In this document: positions 1 through 4,977 of the stretch, one piece after another
Layout: every line of letters starts with the position of its first letter
How positions within the stretch are numbered: position 1 is the stretch's first letter
Assembly: GCA_030670005.1 (NCBI GenBank)
Contig: DAOVCL010000118.1
Span: 1-6,483, forward strand
Direction of reading: 5' to 3'
Source: Candidatus Zixiibacteriota bacterium
GTDB taxonomy: Bacteria; SM23-81; DAOVCL01
Length of the DNA stretch: 6,483 bases
Made by a program: the position numbers and the translations under genes
Notes under the pieces: model-generated
The model's input: only the letters and a program-made list of their open reading frames with translations
The model's database searches: none
What the model was told of the DNA's origin: nothing

Positions 1-461
1 GCAGACCAAGCCAAAAGGGCTGCTACCCCCGCATCACTGATCGAATTTGGATTCCCCTTTCCCGCTACCACTTGGGAAAGCTCTAAAACCCTTAGGGCTT
101 TCTCCATAACCTCTAAGGGGACTCTGGTAGCTCCCTTAGTGGCATCCTCAATCTGGTGAGATCTGACTTCTTTCTCCTCTTGGGTCTCCTTGGGAAGCCT
201 GAAGGCCTCCATCACCCTATCAAAGGCTTTAGAATCTTCATCCACCAGGTAAGTTAGCCTTTGACGCAACTCCTCTGATTCCTGTAGCACCCTGGTCAGC
301 TCTTCGCTTACATCCTGGTATTTCTTCTTACCAACAGTGAGATTACATACCATAGAGACCAAACCAGCAGCCAAGGTCCCTGATAAAGCAGAAACACTTC
401 CCCCACCGGGAGTAGGAGAGGAGGAGGCTAAAAGATCGAGGAAATTCTTGTCAAAACCCAT
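1..461 (-). CDS. fchA: Formimidoyl-THF cyclodeaminase / methenyl-THF cyclohydrolase (FTCD_C/FchA family), 3' end outside window
   Basis: I translated this frame by hand: it is open from an ATG at 461 to the left edge, giving about 153 residues of a family usually near 200. Residues 13-25 read SSSPTPGGGSVSA, the glycine-rich N-terminal signature of the FTCD_C family. Near the edge, GKGNPNSISDAGVAALL (from about residue 132) is the conserved GN-x-x-S-x-SDAG block. The start is supported by GGAGG at 466-470, four bases before the ATG. In the family, the enzyme either removes ammonia from 5-formimino-THF or hydrolyses 5,10-methenyl-THF, in the cytoplasm. The formimidoyltransferase gene just upstream favours the cyclodeaminase role; Clostridium-type FchA in a Wood-Ljungdahl setting is the alternative. 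The gene is partial only because of the window edge; I see no frameshift. Confidence 0.9.
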   Translation of the reverse strand, partial: MGFDKNFLDLLASSSPTPGGGSVSALSGTLAAGLVSMVCNLTVGKKKYQDVSEELTRVLQESEELRQRLTYLVDEDSKAFDRVMEAFRLPKETQEEKEVRSHQIEDATKGATRVPLEVMEKALRVLELSQVVAGKGNPNSISDAGVAALLAWS

Positions 462-464
462 ATT

Positions 465-470
465 ACCTCC
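465..470 (-). promoter_or_regulatory. Shine-Dalgarno site of the cyclodeaminase gene
   Basis: The minus strand reads GGAGGT followed by AAT and the ATG at 461. This is a near-perfect ribosome binding site. It fixes the start of the partial gene at the left edge. Confidence 0.8.
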
Positions 471-508
471 AATTTTGATTAGACCATTAGCTTAAATAAT
501 GAATTAAC

Positions 509-528
509 CGCAGATGAACGCAGATAGA
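509..528 (+). repeat. Two decamer units CGCAGATRRA
   Basis: CGCAGATGAA at 509-518 is followed directly by CGCAGATAGA at 519-528, differing at two positions. They abut the hairpin element at 532-557. They resemble the CACNGA-type units in the 1771-2130 spacer and look like one repeat family with a 9-10-bp period. Confidence 0.5.
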
Positions 529-531
529 CAT

Positions 532-557
532 AGCGCGGCAAAGCCGCAACCAAACAA
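532..557 (-). repeat. 26-bp hairpin element, copy 1 (leader of the cyclodeaminase gene)
   Basis: On the plus strand the core is GCGGC (535-539), AAA loop, GCCGC (543-547), followed by AACC. The whole 26 bp matches 1809-1834 at 24 positions; the differences are at 542 and 555. On the coding strand of the downstream gene it sits 70 nt before the ATG at 461. Copy 2 lies in the same orientation 38 nt before the formimidoyltransferase start. It could be a shared cis element or simply a dispersed repeat. Confidence 0.7.
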
Positions 558-560
558 TTC

Positions 561-659
561 ACCGCAAAGTCACAAAGGACGCAGAGTTTAAAGATTATCA
601 ACTGATCGTTTTATTTCGCCTCTCTTTTGTTTTTTTATTTCCCTTGCGGTCTTAGCGGT
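561..659. repeat. Degenerate inverted pair around a 63-bp centre
   Basis: The 18 bp at 561-578 and the reverse complement of 642-659 match at 13 of 18 positions. Both begin ACCGC, share AAG at positions 7-9, and end AAGG. The left arm also belongs to a short array (CGCAAAGT, CACAAAGGA, CGCAGAGTT from 563). The pair looks like a decayed foldback element with no coding content. It could also be two independent insertions of the same dispersed repeat in opposite orientations. Confidence 0.4.
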
Positions 660-692
660 AAGATATTATCCACTAAGTGATTTATTTTTTGC

Positions 693-739
693 CAAAAAAA
701 CAAAGAATTGATCGGATGTTCACACATAGTTGGGATCAA
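693..739 (-). terminator. Weak candidate terminator after the formimidoyltransferase gene
   Basis: On the minus strand TTGATC (739-734) pairs with GATCAA (713-708). An inner ATGT/ACAT stem closes a four-base loop (727-716). A T-rich tract follows at 707-694 (TTCTTTGTTTTTTT). The outer stem is AT-rich and only 6 bp, the internal loop is asymmetric, and the T tract is interrupted. It overlaps the stop codon. Termination here is plausible but weak. Confidence 0.25.
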
Positions 740-1770
740 ATCATATATTCAATGATCTTCTCCTCAGGGATAAAGGAGGCCAACTGGCTCAAACCCAAGT
801 AATCGATGCTCACCTTAATAAGCTCCTCCTCAGGGAGGTCCAAACCTTTCCCTTTTTGAGTAAGCCAATATCTTCCCGCCTCCAGCAGAGCCTCCTTGGG
901 GGTTAAACCAACGATCTCGCTTCCGGTTACCTCCACGCCTAAACTCTCGGCCTCCTTCTTCACCTCTTCAAACGCCCTATGAGGAGGGGTGATGTTATAG
1001 TTGATCAAGTTTATGGAGACCTGAGCGATGTTATGCTCCTCCAGGAGAACGCCGATGGCCTTCACCGCCTTAAGCGATCCCGGAATCCTTTTTGTCTTAC
1101 CTTTTTCATCCTTGATTATCTTCCCCTCCTTATCCCTCAGGGGCCTTCCACTCTCCCTTATCCTCAAGGCTATCTCATGGGCGATATTTTTGTCATTTGT
1201 ATTCAGGTTCACATTATAGGCGATAAGGAAGAACCTGGCCCCGGCCATGGTGGCCCCTGATTTAGGATTAAACTCAGAGGGGCCATAGTCAGGCTTCCAT
1301 TGTGGATCCCTCAATTTTTGGGGCAATCCCTCATACTCCCCCTTCCTCACCGTGGCTAAGTTCCTCCTTTCAGGACGGGTTGCTGCCTCCTCATAGAGAT
1401 AAATGGGGATACCCAGCTCATCCCCCACCCTACGAGCATAGCCGTTTGCTATTTGGACACAGTCCTCCATTTTTACCCCACTTACCGGCACGAAGGGAAC
1501 CACATCTGTGGCCCCCATCCTGGGATGCCCCCCCCGGTGACGGCTCATATCGATGAGCTCGGCCGCTTTCTTAGTGGCCCTAAAGGCCGCCTCTTCCACT
1601 CCCTCTGAATTGCCAACGAAGGTAACCACAGTGCGATTGTAGTCAGGGTTCGGGTCCACATTGAGAAGTTTTACCCCTTCCGTCGCCTCTATCTGGGAGG
1701 TAATAGACTTGATAATATTGTCATTAACCCCCTCGCTAAAGTTGGGGACACACTCTACAATCTCTCCCAT
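736..1770 (-). CDS. ftcD: Glutamate formimidoyltransferase
   Basis: This 344-residue cytoplasmic enzyme transfers the formimino group between N-formimino-L-glutamate and tetrahydrofolate (EC 2.1.2.5), the last step of one histidine degradation route. Visible family marks are VPNFSEG at 8-14, RHRGGHPRMGATDVVPF at 77-93, FNPKSGATMAGARFFLIAYN at 167-186 and NLINYNITPPHRAFEEV at 254-270. His82 falls exactly where the mammalian enzyme has its catalytic His82. A lysine-rich insertion (about 211-230) enlarges a loop; I recall similar ones in other bacterial members. The length fits the stand-alone transferase domain; the cyclodeaminase half is a separate downstream gene. The ATG at 1770 has AAGGAG five bases upstream. 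A run of eight G on the coding strand encodes the Gly-Gly next to His82. No hutH, hutU or hutI is in view, so the histidine link is inferred. Confidence 0.95.
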   Translation of the reverse strand: MGEIVECVPNFSEGVNDNIIKSITSQIEATEGVKLLNVDPNPDYNRTVVTFVGNSEGVEEAAFRATKKAAELIDMSRHRGGHPRMGATDVVPFVPVSGVKMEDCVQIANGYARRVGDELGIPIYLYEEAATRPERRNLATVRKGEYEGLPQKLRDPQWKPDYGPSEFNPKSGATMAGARFFLIAYNVNLNTNDKNIAHEIALRIRESGRPLRDKEGKIIKDEKGKTKRIPGSLKAVKAIGVLLEEHNIAQVSINLINYNITPPHRAFEEVKKEAESLGVEVTGSEIVGLTPKEALLEAGRYWLTQKGKGLDLPEEELIKVSIDYLGLSQLASFIPEEKIIEYMI

Positions 1771-1775
1771 CTCCT

Positions 1776-1781
1776 CTCCTT
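1776..1781 (-). promoter_or_regulatory. Shine-Dalgarno site of the formimidoyltransferase gene
   Basis: The minus strand reads AAGGAG, then AGGAG, then the ATG at 1770. The spacing of five bases is ideal and supports this start, which also matches the family N-terminus. Confidence 0.8.
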
Positions 1782-1808
1782 TTTGAATAATTCACCACGA
1801 AATCACCC

Positions 1809-1834
1809 AGCGCGGCAAGGCCGCAACCAAATAA
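1809..1834 (-). repeat. 26-bp hairpin element, copy 2 (leader of the formimidoyltransferase gene)
   Basis: The core on the plus strand is GCGGC (1812-1816), AAG loop, GCCGC (1820-1824), then AACC. It is the same element as 532-557, in the same orientation. Here it lies 38 nt upstream of the formimidoyltransferase ATG. One of the two differences falls in the loop and the other in the 3' tail, so both stems are intact. Confidence 0.7.
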
Positions 1835-1838
1835 GGGC

Positions 1839-1930
1839 CACAGATTACACGGATTTCACTGAATCTCTAAGACACGAATAAATAGATTTATCACGGAACT
1901 ACAAAGCTTACACGGAATCACACAGATTTT
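1839..1930 (+). repeat. Two blocks of degenerate 9-10-bp CACNGA-type units
   Basis: Units CACAGATTA, CACGGATTT and CACTGAATC start at 1839, 1848 and 1857 (exact 9-bp period), with a fourth, CACGAATAA, at 1873. A second block starts at 1892 (CACGGAACTA), 1902 (CAAAGCTTA), 1911 (CACGGAATCA) and 1921 (CACAGATTTT), with spacings of 10, 9 and 10. Similar low-complexity repeats are scattered between genes in several bacterial phyla, by my recollection. Nothing here looks coding. Confidence 0.55.
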
Positions 1931-1934
1931 CTCT

Positions 1935-2006
1935 GCCGTCAGGGCAGGAGCCTCAAGAGATGGAAAATAGAAATTCCTGAGCCGTCAGATGAGGGCATCT
2001 GACGGC
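1935..2006. repeat. REP-like unit with a perfect 11-bp hairpin
   Basis: GCCGTCAGATG (1981-1991) and its exact reverse complement CATCTGACGGC (1996-2006) flank a four-base AGGG loop. The octamer GCCGTCAG also occurs in direct orientation at 1935-1942, where CTGCC/GGCAG (1933-1937, 1943-1947) can form a second small stem. The unit therefore has two GCCGTCAG copies plus one inverted copy in 72 bp. No T tract follows on either strand, so it does not look like an intrinsic terminator. It could be a REP/MITE-type dispersed element or a structured RNA. Confidence 0.6.
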
Positions 2007-2046
2007 GGAAGGTAACAGAATTGGGGTTCTACCACCTCACCTTGAT

Positions 2047-2081
2047 TTCTTTCTTAATTCTACATTCTTCATTTTACATTT
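2047..2081 (+). repeat. Degenerate heptamer array, five units of TWCATTY
   Basis: Five contiguous 7-bp units are TTCTTTC, TTAATTC, TACATTC, TTCATTT and TACATTT. The phase is exact over 35 bp while the units themselves vary. It lies between the REP-like unit and the second heptamer array. Confidence 0.55.
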
Positions 2082-2099
2082 GAAGCTTCGCTGAAATAT

Positions 2100-2127
2100 C
2101 TGACTGCTGATCCCTGAACCCTATGAA
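2100..2127 (+). repeat. Second heptamer array, CTGAN3 units
   Basis: CTGACTG, CTGATCC, CTGAACC and a diverged CTATGAA follow one another at exact 7-bp spacing (2100, 2107, 2114, 2121). Another CTGA occurs at 2091. The array ends 3 bp before the stop codon (2131-2133) of the adjacent gene. It has the same period as the neighbouring array but a different unit sequence. Confidence 0.5.
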
Positions 2128-2130
2128 CTG

Positions 2131-3078
2131 TTATTTTCTTAACCTGGCCTTTATTGCCCCAGCCAAAAGGGGAAGCATAATCTCATGGTGGCCAATGAAG
2201 GAGAAACCCCTTCCACCCAGGCTGTGTGGCCTCTCCACCACATTTTTCAGGGGACGATAGAAGGGAAACATATCGAAGTTGGCAGTGGTAAAATCAGTAA
2301 CCCGATAACCGAGGTTACGCACCAGATTCAAAGCCTTGAGGAAGACCTCGGGGAGGATAACCGCTGAACCGAAGTTTACTACCACCCCACCCTGAAGAGA
2401 GATCAGCATCTGACAGAAAATCCTGAAGTCTCTCAGGCTGGCCTTCCCAATCACCTCCCCTTTGGAGGAAGGGTGCTGGTGGATGATATCGGTCCCCAGG
2501 GCCACATGGACGGTAAAGGGCATCCCCAAACGGTGGGCAGCCCAGAAGAGGCTATGCTTCCCATAGGGAGGATTAAGTTCCTCTATCTTCTCTCCAATAG
2601 CCTCTCCAAAACCCAAACCTCTTTCTACCCCCTTTGCCAAGGCCTCATTGATATGCCTCCCGGTCTCTTCACACATACCGAATGATCCATCCTCAAGGGC
2701 CCTCTCCACATCCTCAGAGGTGGAACCCCAGAGGGCAATCTCCAAATCGTGGATGACCCCCGCTCCATTGGTGGCCATTCCGGTGATAATCCCCCTCTCC
2801 ATCAGGTCAATCAGAATGGGGGATAGACCACACTTTATTAAATGGGCTCCCATCATAAAGATTATCGGCTTCTCCTCTTGATGGGCTCTCAAAAGGAGAT
2901 CTACAAATTCACCCAACTCCTTAGCCTTAAGGATTCGGGGAAGGCTATCCAAGAAGAGATCAAAATCATCCCCCGGGGGAAAGCTATGGGCGAAGTCCTC
3001 CACCCTCACCCTCCTCTTTCCTGAGGAGAAAGGACAAAGCTTTGCCTTACTGAGGTCTATCTCCTTGAATCCCGACAT
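2131..3078 (-). CDS. Uncharacterised protein with deoxyhypusine-synthase-like motifs
   Basis: This is a 315-residue soluble protein with no signal peptide. I do not recognise a characterised function. Motifs are MMGAHLIKCGL at 75-85, TNGAGVIHDLEIALWG at 103-118, GTDIIHQHP at 195-203, NFGSAVILPEVFLKAL at 235-250 and TTANFDM at 264-270. The N-G-A-x-x-x-HD-x-E block resembles the NAD-site loop of deoxyhypusine synthase and of the ornithine cyclodeaminase-type LOR/SDH C-terminal domain, so a nucleotide-binding Rossmann-like fold is a reasonable inference. I cannot identify the deoxyhypusine synthase catalytic lysine region, and bacteria have no eIF5A substrate, so hypusination should not be assumed. 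The gene overlaps the DUF3108 gene by 32 bp and ends the operon. The ATG start has GAGGTG four bases upstream, inside the DUF3108 coding region. Confidence 0.8.
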   Translation of the reverse strand: MSGFKEIDLSKAKLCPFSSGKRRVRVEDFAHSFPPGDDFDLFLDSLPRILKAKELGEFVDLLLRAHQEEKPIIFMMGAHLIKCGLSPILIDLMERGIITGMATNGAGVIHDLEIALWGSTSEDVERALEDGSFGMCEETGRHINEALAKGVERGLGFGEAIGEKIEELNPPYGKHSLFWAAHRLGMPFTVHVALGTDIIHQHPSSKGEVIGKASLRDFRIFCQMLISLQGGVVVNFGSAVILPEVFLKALNLVRNLGYRVTDFTTANFDMFPFYRPLKNVVERPHSLGGRGFSFIGHHEIMLPLLAGAIKARLRK

Positions 3079-3853
3079 TCTCCACCTCTACGGGGGCAAA
3101 GAACCTCCCCGGCCTAAACCTGACCAACTCTGCGCTAATGGAACCGATTATCACCTTGGACTTCATCAAAACTGGCATCTTTCTGCGATCATCGGTAAGC
3201 CAGATAAGGAGTTTTCCCTTGTGCTTGAAGATACCCGTTCCCTCTTTAAGCTTGGGCTCTATCACCAGGCAATCGAAGACCCCTGCTCCGACCTTAATCC
3301 TCTCTCTATTGAGAACTCTCACCTCCAACAGATAGTTCTTTCCGTCTGTATGGCTACTTACCTGAAGGGGATTATCTACCTCTATTGGCTGGGTTCGCAC
3401 CCAATAGAGGGCGGAGAGGACATCCTGCACAAAGGGGTCCACCTCAATGGTGTCTTTTTCTTCATTGAAGGCTAAGTGTCTCTCCTGATCAAAGTCGGTA
3501 AACCTATCGGCCCGATAGCTTCCCTCCCGCAGATGTTTCTCAAACCGCCAGGGGTAGATTCCTTTCTTATCTAAGATGGAAACCACCCGATCTTTTACCC
3601 GAAAAAAGAGGGAGAAGACCCGATTGGACCAGGCCTCAGAGATAAGCCTGTAGCAGATCTTGCCCTGATAGATAAAGGGACCTTCTACCCTCATCTGAAC
3701 CATCCCCGCATTTATCGGCCCATAGCTAAGTTTAAATTCCAGTATCTCCCCGGCCCCAAAGGCATAATTCTCTACCTCCCTCCCCACAGAACCTTCACCA
3801 TAGGCGATAGTAAGGTTAAGGAAAAAGAGAAGGAGAAAGGCCCCCTTTTTCAT
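3047..3853 (-). CDS. DUF3108 domain-containing exported protein
   Basis: This protein has 268 residues. Residues 1-19 form a signal peptide: two lysines, a leucine/phenylalanine-rich core and an AYG end. No lipobox cysteine is seen, so a periplasmic product is likely. The mature part matches the DUF3108 pattern: FGAGEILEFKLSYGPINAG (32-50), a VQDVLSALYWVRT block (142-154), then CLVIEPKLKEGTGIF (195-209), LLIWLTDDRRKMPV (215-228) and IIGSISAELV (235-244). The function of DUF3108 proteins is not established; they are beta-rich envelope proteins, often beside lipopolysaccharide genes, as here. The ATG at 3853 shares four bases (ATGA) with the stop of the upstream glycosyltransferase, typical of translational coupling. 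AAGGTG lies eight bases before it. The C-terminus overlaps the next gene by 32 bp. Confidence 0.85.
   Translation of the reverse strand: MKKGAFLLLFFLNLTIAYGEGSVGREVENYAFGAGEILEFKLSYGPINAGMVQMRVEGPFIYQGKICYRLISEAWSNRVFSLFFRVKDRVVSILDKKGIYPWRFEKHLREGSYRADRFTDFDQERHLAFNEEKDTIEVDPFVQDVLSALYWVRTQPIEVDNPLQVSSHTDGKNYLLEVRVLNRERIKVGAGVFDCLVIEPKLKEGTGIFKHKGKLLIWLTDDRRKMPVLMKSKVIIGSISAELVRFRPGRFFAPVEVENVGIQGDRPQ
3083..3088 (-). promoter_or_regulatory. Shine-Dalgarno site inside the DUF3108 gene
   Basis: The minus strand reads GAGGTG, four bases, then the ATG at 3078. The site lies within codons for the last residues of the DUF3108 protein (VEVENVG). It supports a true 32-bp overlap rather than a misplaced start for the downstream gene. 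Confidence 0.65.
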
Positions 3854-4977
3854 CCCTTAAGCACCTTCTGATAGACCTCTTCCGTCTTTCTCACCGTTTC
3901 CTGAATCCCAAATTTGCGAACCATAATCTTCCCCTGAGTGGAGAACCTCCGAGCCAGTTCCCTATCTATTAACAGCCCCTTAATGGCCCTGGCCAAGGCC
4001 TCAGCATCCCGTGGAGGGACAAGCCAACCATTGACCCCATCTTTAACTATCTCTGGTATCCCACCTGTGCGGGTGGCCACTATGGGAACCCCATAGAACA
4101 TAGCCTCCAGAAGGGAGGTGCAAAGCCCCTCTAAGTAGGAGGAGAGGATGAAGAGGTCAAGGGCAGAGTAAAGGGGGGCTATATCCCTTTGAAAGCCGGT
4201 CAGGATGACCTTTCCCTGAAGGCTGAGAGCCTTTATCTCCTTTTTAAGCCTTCCCTCAAGCTCCCCTCCACCAACGATGACAAATTTAACCTTAGGGAAT
4301 GAACCCACGACCTCTTTCGCTGCCTGGAGAAGATAGGTCTGGGCCTTGTGAGGGGCTAAGGAGGCGACATTTCCCACCAAGAAACCATCTGGCCCCATAC
4401 CCAATTCCCTTCTCCATTTATCCCCATCACCCATTTTTAGACGGGTTAGATCCAGACCGCTGTATACAACCTCTACCTTCTCCGGCTCGACTCCATCCTC
4501 AATCAGCACATCCCCAATTCGTCGGGAAACAGCCAGGTACCTCTTCACCCCAGAACCGTATTTAAAGCCCTTAAAAGGTGTTCTTCTCAAGTGGAAGTCT
4601 ACTCGGCGGGAGACCACCAGCTTTGGCCCTGGGGAGAGCATGGCAGCCAGCCAACCGAGAGTGTGGGCATGGGAAGTGTGAAGGTGAAGGATATGTGGTT
4701 GAAACCTTCTGATCAGTCGCCCAAGCTGGAACGCTGCCCACAGGTCACCTTCCCCCCTCATTCTCAATGGGTAGACCGGGAGACCTTCGCCTCTCGCCCT
4801 TTCGGCTAGTCGGCTCCCCGGTTGGGCCACTATACCCACCTGGTGCCCCCTTGACTTCAAACCCTGAGAGAGAAGGAGAACCTGGGCCTCACCACCCCTC
4901 CAGGTGGTGGCCGTATCTACCTGAAGCACCCGCAAGGGATCACCGAGGCACCCTCTCCTTTTCAAAGAGCTTGGCAT
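3850..4977 (-). CDS. Family 4 (GT-B fold) glycosyltransferase, probable envelope glycan enzyme
   Basis: From the ATG at 4977 the protein has 375 residues, normal for GT4. The N-terminal acceptor domain begins LRVLQVDTATTWRGGEAQVL with the glycine-rich loop, followed by HILHLHTSHAHTLGW. The C-terminal nucleotide-sugar domain shows VGNVASLAPHKAQ, FVIVGGGELEGRLKKE, VILTGFQRDI and the GT4 EX7E motif in EGLCTSLLE (Glu283 and Glu291), then GVPIVATRTGGIPEIV. It should add a sugar from an activated donor in the cytoplasm; donor and acceptor cannot be read from sequence. The start is uncertain: TTG at 5004 also opens the frame but lengthens the overlap, ATG 4977 lacks a good ribosome site, and TTG at 4935 sits just after the upstream stop, where the family domain begins. 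The strong AAGGAG at 4955-4960 lies 19 bases before that last candidate. Its stop overlaps the DUF3108 start by four bases. Confidence 0.9.
   Translation of the reverse strand: MPSSLKRRGCLGDPLRVLQVDTATTWRGGEAQVLLLSQGLKSRGHQVGIVAQPGSRLAERARGEGLPVYPLRMRGEGDLWAAFQLGRLIRRFQPHILHLHTSHAHTLGWLAAMLSPGPKLVVSRRVDFHLRRTPFKGFKYGSGVKRYLAVSRRIGDVLIEDGVEPEKVEVVYSGLDLTRLKMGDGDKWRRELGMGPDGFLVGNVASLAPHKAQTYLLQAAKEVVGSFPKVKFVIVGGGELEGRLKKEIKALSLQGKVILTGFQRDIAPLYSALDLFILSSYLEGLCTSLLEAMFYGVPIVATRTGGIPEIVKDGVNGWLVPPRDAEALARAIKGLLIDRELARRFSTQGKIMVRKFGIQETVRKTEEVYQKVLKG

Larger units (their letters stand above)
462..735. other. 274-bp non-coding spacer with dispersed repeat fragments
   Basis: No credible ORF lies here. 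From right to left the spacer holds a weak terminator-like fold after the formimidoyltransferase stop, an AT-rich stretch, a degenerate inverted pair (561-578 with 642-659), the hairpin element at 532-557, and two decamers at 509-528 (CGCAGATGAA, CGCAGATAGA). The spacer is too long for simple coupling of the two folate genes, so the cyclodeaminase gene may have its own promoter. I could not pick a convincing -35/-10 pair. Confidence 0.7.
1771..2130. other. 360-bp non-coding spacer made of several repeat types
   Basis: I see no gene here on either strand. In plus-strand order it contains the formimidoyltransferase ribosome binding site (1776-1781), a short CACCACGAAATCACC fragment (1792-1806), the hairpin element copy 2 (1809-1834), two blocks of CACNGA-type units (1839-1881, 1892-1930), a 72-bp REP-like unit (1935-2006), and two heptamer arrays (2047-2081, 2100-2127), the last ending 3 bp before the stop codon of the neighbouring gene. 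It separates the envelope operon from the folate genes. The formimidoyltransferase promoter should lie here, but I found no clear -35/-10 pair. Confidence 0.75.

Noticed and set aside
979..1260. Plus-strand open frames across 979-1556
   Set aside because: They lie opposite the formimidoyltransferase gene, lack any recognisable motif and are explained as antisense shadows of a conserved coding region.
1528..1535. Run of eight C on the plus strand within the formimidoyltransferase gene, possible phase variation
   Set aside because: It encodes the conserved Arg-Gly-Gly next to His82 in frame, in a housekeeping-type enzyme. A similar run at 6334-6341 encodes Pro-Pro in the TsaC domain. Neither is in a surface-structure gene, so slippage control is unlikely.
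532..1834. Mobile element carrying the formimidoyltransferase gene between two direct repeats
   Set aside because: The repeats are in direct orientation but there is no transposase, integrase or target duplication, and the repeat looks like a small dispersed hairpin rather than an element end.
1981..2006. Perfect 11-bp hairpin read as an intrinsic terminator for the envelope operon
   Set aside because: It lies about 125 bp beyond the stop codon and no uninterrupted T tract follows on the minus strand, so a REP-like repeat fits better.
1839..2127. Possible CRISPR array in the repeat-rich spacer
   Set aside because: Units are 7-10 bp, contiguous and degenerate, with no constant 25-40-bp repeats separated by unique spacers, and no cas gene is present.
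3065..3475. A 136-codon plus-strand open frame opposite the DUF3108 gene
   Set aside because: It is antisense to a gene with a signal peptide and family motifs, has no plausible ribosome site that I could see and no recognisable domain.
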